Below are positions 62,279-64,000 of a stretch of DNA of 64,000 bases, in pieces. The position numbers and the translations under genes are program-made. The DNA is from Muribaculaceae bacterium. Lineage in GTDB: Bacteria; Bacteroidota; Bacteroidia; Bacteroidales; Muribaculaceae. A model generated the notes under the pieces. The model did no database searches and was not told the DNA's origin. It saw nothing but the letters and a program-made list of their open reading frames with translations. Every line of letters starts with the position of its first letter. The stretch's first letter is position 1. The stretch is from the NCBI GenBank assembly GCA_017405965.1, contig JAFQZK010000022.1, positions 1 through 64,000 of the forward strand, in the 5' to 3' direction.

Positions 62279-62306
62279 CCGTTATTGAATTGATGTCTGA
62301 TAAAGA

Positions 62307-63494
62307 TTACTTCAGTGCATTGACGGCGGCCTCAAGTTGATGCATGGCTTGCTCGAGGCGCCCGCGCGGAGTTCCTACATTTAGTCGCATATGGCAATAG
62401 CCGGGAACGCCATAGATTTCGCCATCATTGAGCGCAAGATGTGCTTTTTCGGCAAAGAAACGCACCAGTTCGGCATGATCAAGCCCTAATCGCCTGCAGT
62501 CGAGCCACATCAAGAACGACGCTTGCGGCTTGATGGCATAGATGCTGGGGATGTGTTCTTTGCAGTATTGAGCAACATAGAGTACATTCTGCTCAATATA
62601 TTGCTTGCAAGCCTCGAGCCAAGGCTCACAACGACGATAACCCACCTCGGTGGCGAGCAGTGCCGTGATATTGGCATTGCACAACTCGTTCACCTCGACC
62701 CAACGATAGAATTCCTGACGCAATTCGGGGTTTTTGATGACCAGCCAAGTGCTTTTTACACCCGGAATGTTGAATGTCTTTCCAGGCGAACCACAGGTAA
62801 TGGTCACAGCTGCTGCATCTTCGCTCACTGTCGCCAGCGGGATGTGCTTGTGGCCAAAGAGTGTAATGTCGCCGAACACCTCGTCACTGAAGATAATCAC
62901 ATTGTGCTTGCGAGCCAGTGCAGCGACTTGTTGCAGTTCTTCTTTTTTCCACACGATGCCTATAGGATTCTGAGGGTTGCACACGATCATGAGTCGCGGT
63001 TTCTGCTCAATGAAAACGCGCTCCAGGTCGTCAAGGTCCATTCGATAGAAATGATCGCCAGTGGGTACGAGGTTGTTACGCACCGCCAATCGACGGTTCC
63101 CTTCGATTACATCCTTGAAGTCGTAGTACACAGGCTCCTGCAGCACCACGCGATCACCGGGTTTGGTGTAGAAGTTGAGAACCATGCCCAGGGCAGGCAT
63201 TCCGCCAGGCATGAATGTCATCTCTTCTCGACTGATTTCAAAGCCGTTGCGACGACGTTGCCAGTCGATAATCGATTGCCAATACTCGTCATACGGAAGC
63301 GTGTAACCGTAAATGGGATGGTCACCGAAACGCGATACCAGTGCATTACTGATTTCGGGACACACAGGGAAGTCCATGTCAGCAATCCACAAGGGGAGCA
63401 AATCGTGACGTCCAAAGAGCTCATCCAACATGTCAACTTTTTTACAGTGGGTGCCACGTCGGTCAATGCATTCGTCAAAATTATACTTTGGCAT
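62307..63494 (-). CDS. MalY/PatB family aminotransferase (cystathionine beta-lyase type)
   Basis: A 395-residue PLP enzyme. Members of the MalY/PatB group cleave cystathionine or cysteine conjugates by beta-elimination. Motifs: WIADMDFPVCPEI at the start (characteristic MalY segment), FMPGGMPALGMVLN, NPQNPIGIVWKKEEL, SDEVFGDITLF, and the PLP lysine in GSPGKTFNIPGVK near residue 237. ATG at 63492-63494. It is divergent from dapF; their -7 boxes (63541-63548 and 63571-63578) are 22 bases apart. Some relatives act as plain aminotransferases, so the exact reaction is open. Confidence 0.9.
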   Translation of the reverse strand: MPKYNFDECIDRRGTHCKKVDMLDELFGRHDLLPLWIADMDFPVCPEISNALVSRFGDHPIYGYTLPYDEYWQSIIDWQRRRNGFEISREEMTFMPGGMPALGMVLNFYTKPGDRVVLQEPVYYDFKDVIEGNRRLAVRNNLVPTGDHFYRMDLDDLERVFIEQKPRLMIVCNPQNPIGIVWKKEELQQVAALARKHNVIIFSDEVFGDITLFGHKHIPLATVSEDAAAVTITCGSPGKTFNIPGVKSTWLVIKNPELRQEFYRWVEVNELCNANITALLATEVGYRRCEPWLEACKQYIEQNVLYVAQYCKEHIPSIYAIKPQASFLMWLDCRRLGLDHAELVRFFAEKAHLALNDGEIYGVPGYCHMRLNVGTPRGRLEQAMHQLEAAVNALK

Positions 63495-63540
63495 TAGAAT
63501 CGTTTTTTGATTTAAGGAACAATGTTCATAATTCTAGCGG

Positions 63541-63578
63541 CAAATGTAGAGTATTTTTCTGAATTATGATTAATTTTG
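63541..63578. promoter_or_regulatory. Divergent promoters of the malY-like gene and dapF
   Basis: Minus-strand TACATTTG (63541-63548) for the lyase gene and plus-strand TAATTTTG (63571-63578) for dapF. Confidence 0.5.
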
Positions 63579-63599
63579 CAGACCTTATTTCATATTGTG

Positions 63600-64000
63600 A
63601 TGAATCAGACAATCCATTTTATCAAAATGCATGGTGTGGGAAATGACTACATATTTGTGGACACATCCCTGTATCCTATCGACAATCCCGAGGTGGCCGC
63701 CATCGCCTGGAGCCGCTTCCACTTTGGCATCGGCAGCGACGGGCTGGTACTCATCGGCAAGTCACCGACACCCGATGCCGACTTCACGATGCGCATCTTC
63801 AACGCCGACGGTTCCGAGGGGCTCATGTGCGGCAATGCCTGCCGCTGCATCGGCAAGTATGTCTATGAGCGCGGCATGACCGACAAGCGGCAAATCCGCC
63901 TGATGACGGCGTCGGGCATCAAAACCCTTCACCTGACGGTGGATGAATCAGGAACTGTTACAAGCGTGACCGTGGATATGCTGGCACCCGTCCTTGAAGA
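63600..64000 (+). CDS. dapF: Diaminopimelate epimerase, N-terminal half (cut by window edge)
   Basis: Interconverts LL- and meso-diaminopimelate for lysine and peptidoglycan synthesis. The 133 codons present start ATG at 63600 ([17 protein letters not shown]), the typical DapF N-terminus, with [10 protein letters not shown] and the first catalytic Cys in [10 protein letters not shown]. The Ala-Cys after CGN replaces the usual Gly-Ala; the extra Cys is unusual but the active-site Cys stays in place. The frame runs past base 64000. Confidence 0.93.
   Translation, partial: MNQTIHFIKMHGVGNDYIFVDTSLYPIDNPEVAAIAWSRFHFGIGSDGLVLIGKSPTPDADFTMRIFNADGSEGLMCGNACRCIGKYVYERGMTDKRQIRLMTASGIKTLHLTVDESGTVTSVTVDMLAPVLE

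Overview
The window looks like chromosomal DNA from a member of the order Bacteroidales (Bacteroidetes). Evidence: almost every intergenic start region carries the Bacteroidetes -7 box TAnnTTTG, often with TTG or TTTG 19-20 bases upstream; recognisable Shine-Dalgarno sequences are rare; and the families present are typical of the group (DUF4421, DUF4932, OmpR/NptA phosphate locus, acpP-fabF-rnc, cmk-ispH, iorAB, dapF, OMP_b-brl_3 barrels). No tRNA, rRNA, CRISPR array, integrase or complete insertion sequence was seen. Coding DNA is mostly moderately GC-rich; a few clearly AT-rich genes (26391-27453, and less so 13219-14514 and 17365-17889) stand out.

Layout. 1-965: two DUF805 membrane proteins (the first cut by the window edge). 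1186-3330: menA-queA. 3563-5005: secreted low-complexity repeat protein. 5226-5309: a probable small RNA with its own promoter and terminator. 5442-8992: large TPR protein and RNase Z. 9305-11710: acpP-fabF-rnc with a terminator hairpin between acpP and fabF. 11915-19257: membrane, lipoprotein and barrel genes, YbjQ and Fic. 19302-21668: GH31 glycosidase. 21882-24476: VWA/macro-like operon and a NrtR-type Nudix regulator surrounded by four copies of one palindromic operator. 24766-29649: dnaB, two AT-rich orphan genes, M13 peptidase. 29750-37586: TatD, a frameshifted four-helix-bundle gene in heptamer repeats, polyprenyl synthase, lipoproteins, RsmI-like and MBL enzymes, ispH, cmk. 37614-37776: tandem 76-bp repeat carrying two copies of a promoter. 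37890-40904: phoH, menG/ubiE, SO_0444-type permease. 40988-44335: nptA-phoB-phoR-like operon. 44640-47592: one-chain AAA ATPase/TOPRIM (DUF4435) protein and a MATE pump. 47835-55769: CapD/PglF dehydratase, patatin-barrel lipase, DUF4421, PldA, a lipoprotein and a decayed TolC. 56206-59698: aminotransferase-iorB-iorA. 59882-64000: duplicated DUF4932 protein, MalY-type lyase and the start of dapF.

How genes connect. Menaquinone and isoprenoid synthesis are represented by unlinked menA, menG, ispH and a polyprenyl synthase. Envelope functions dominate the rest. Four envelope genes (DUF805, the repeat protein, the OMP_b-brl_3 barrel and a small membrane protein) share a distinct ECF-sigma-like promoter (TGTAACTTTTT-like box, then CGTCTA 22-23 bases downstream of its first base), suggesting one envelope-stress-type regulon. 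The most novel-looking items are that promoter family, the Nudix-regulator/macro-like locus with its operators, the compact ATPase-TOPRIM protein that resembles fused PARIS anti-phage proteins, the duplicated DUF4932 protein with one live and one dead active site, and the promoter-bearing tandem repeat before cmk.
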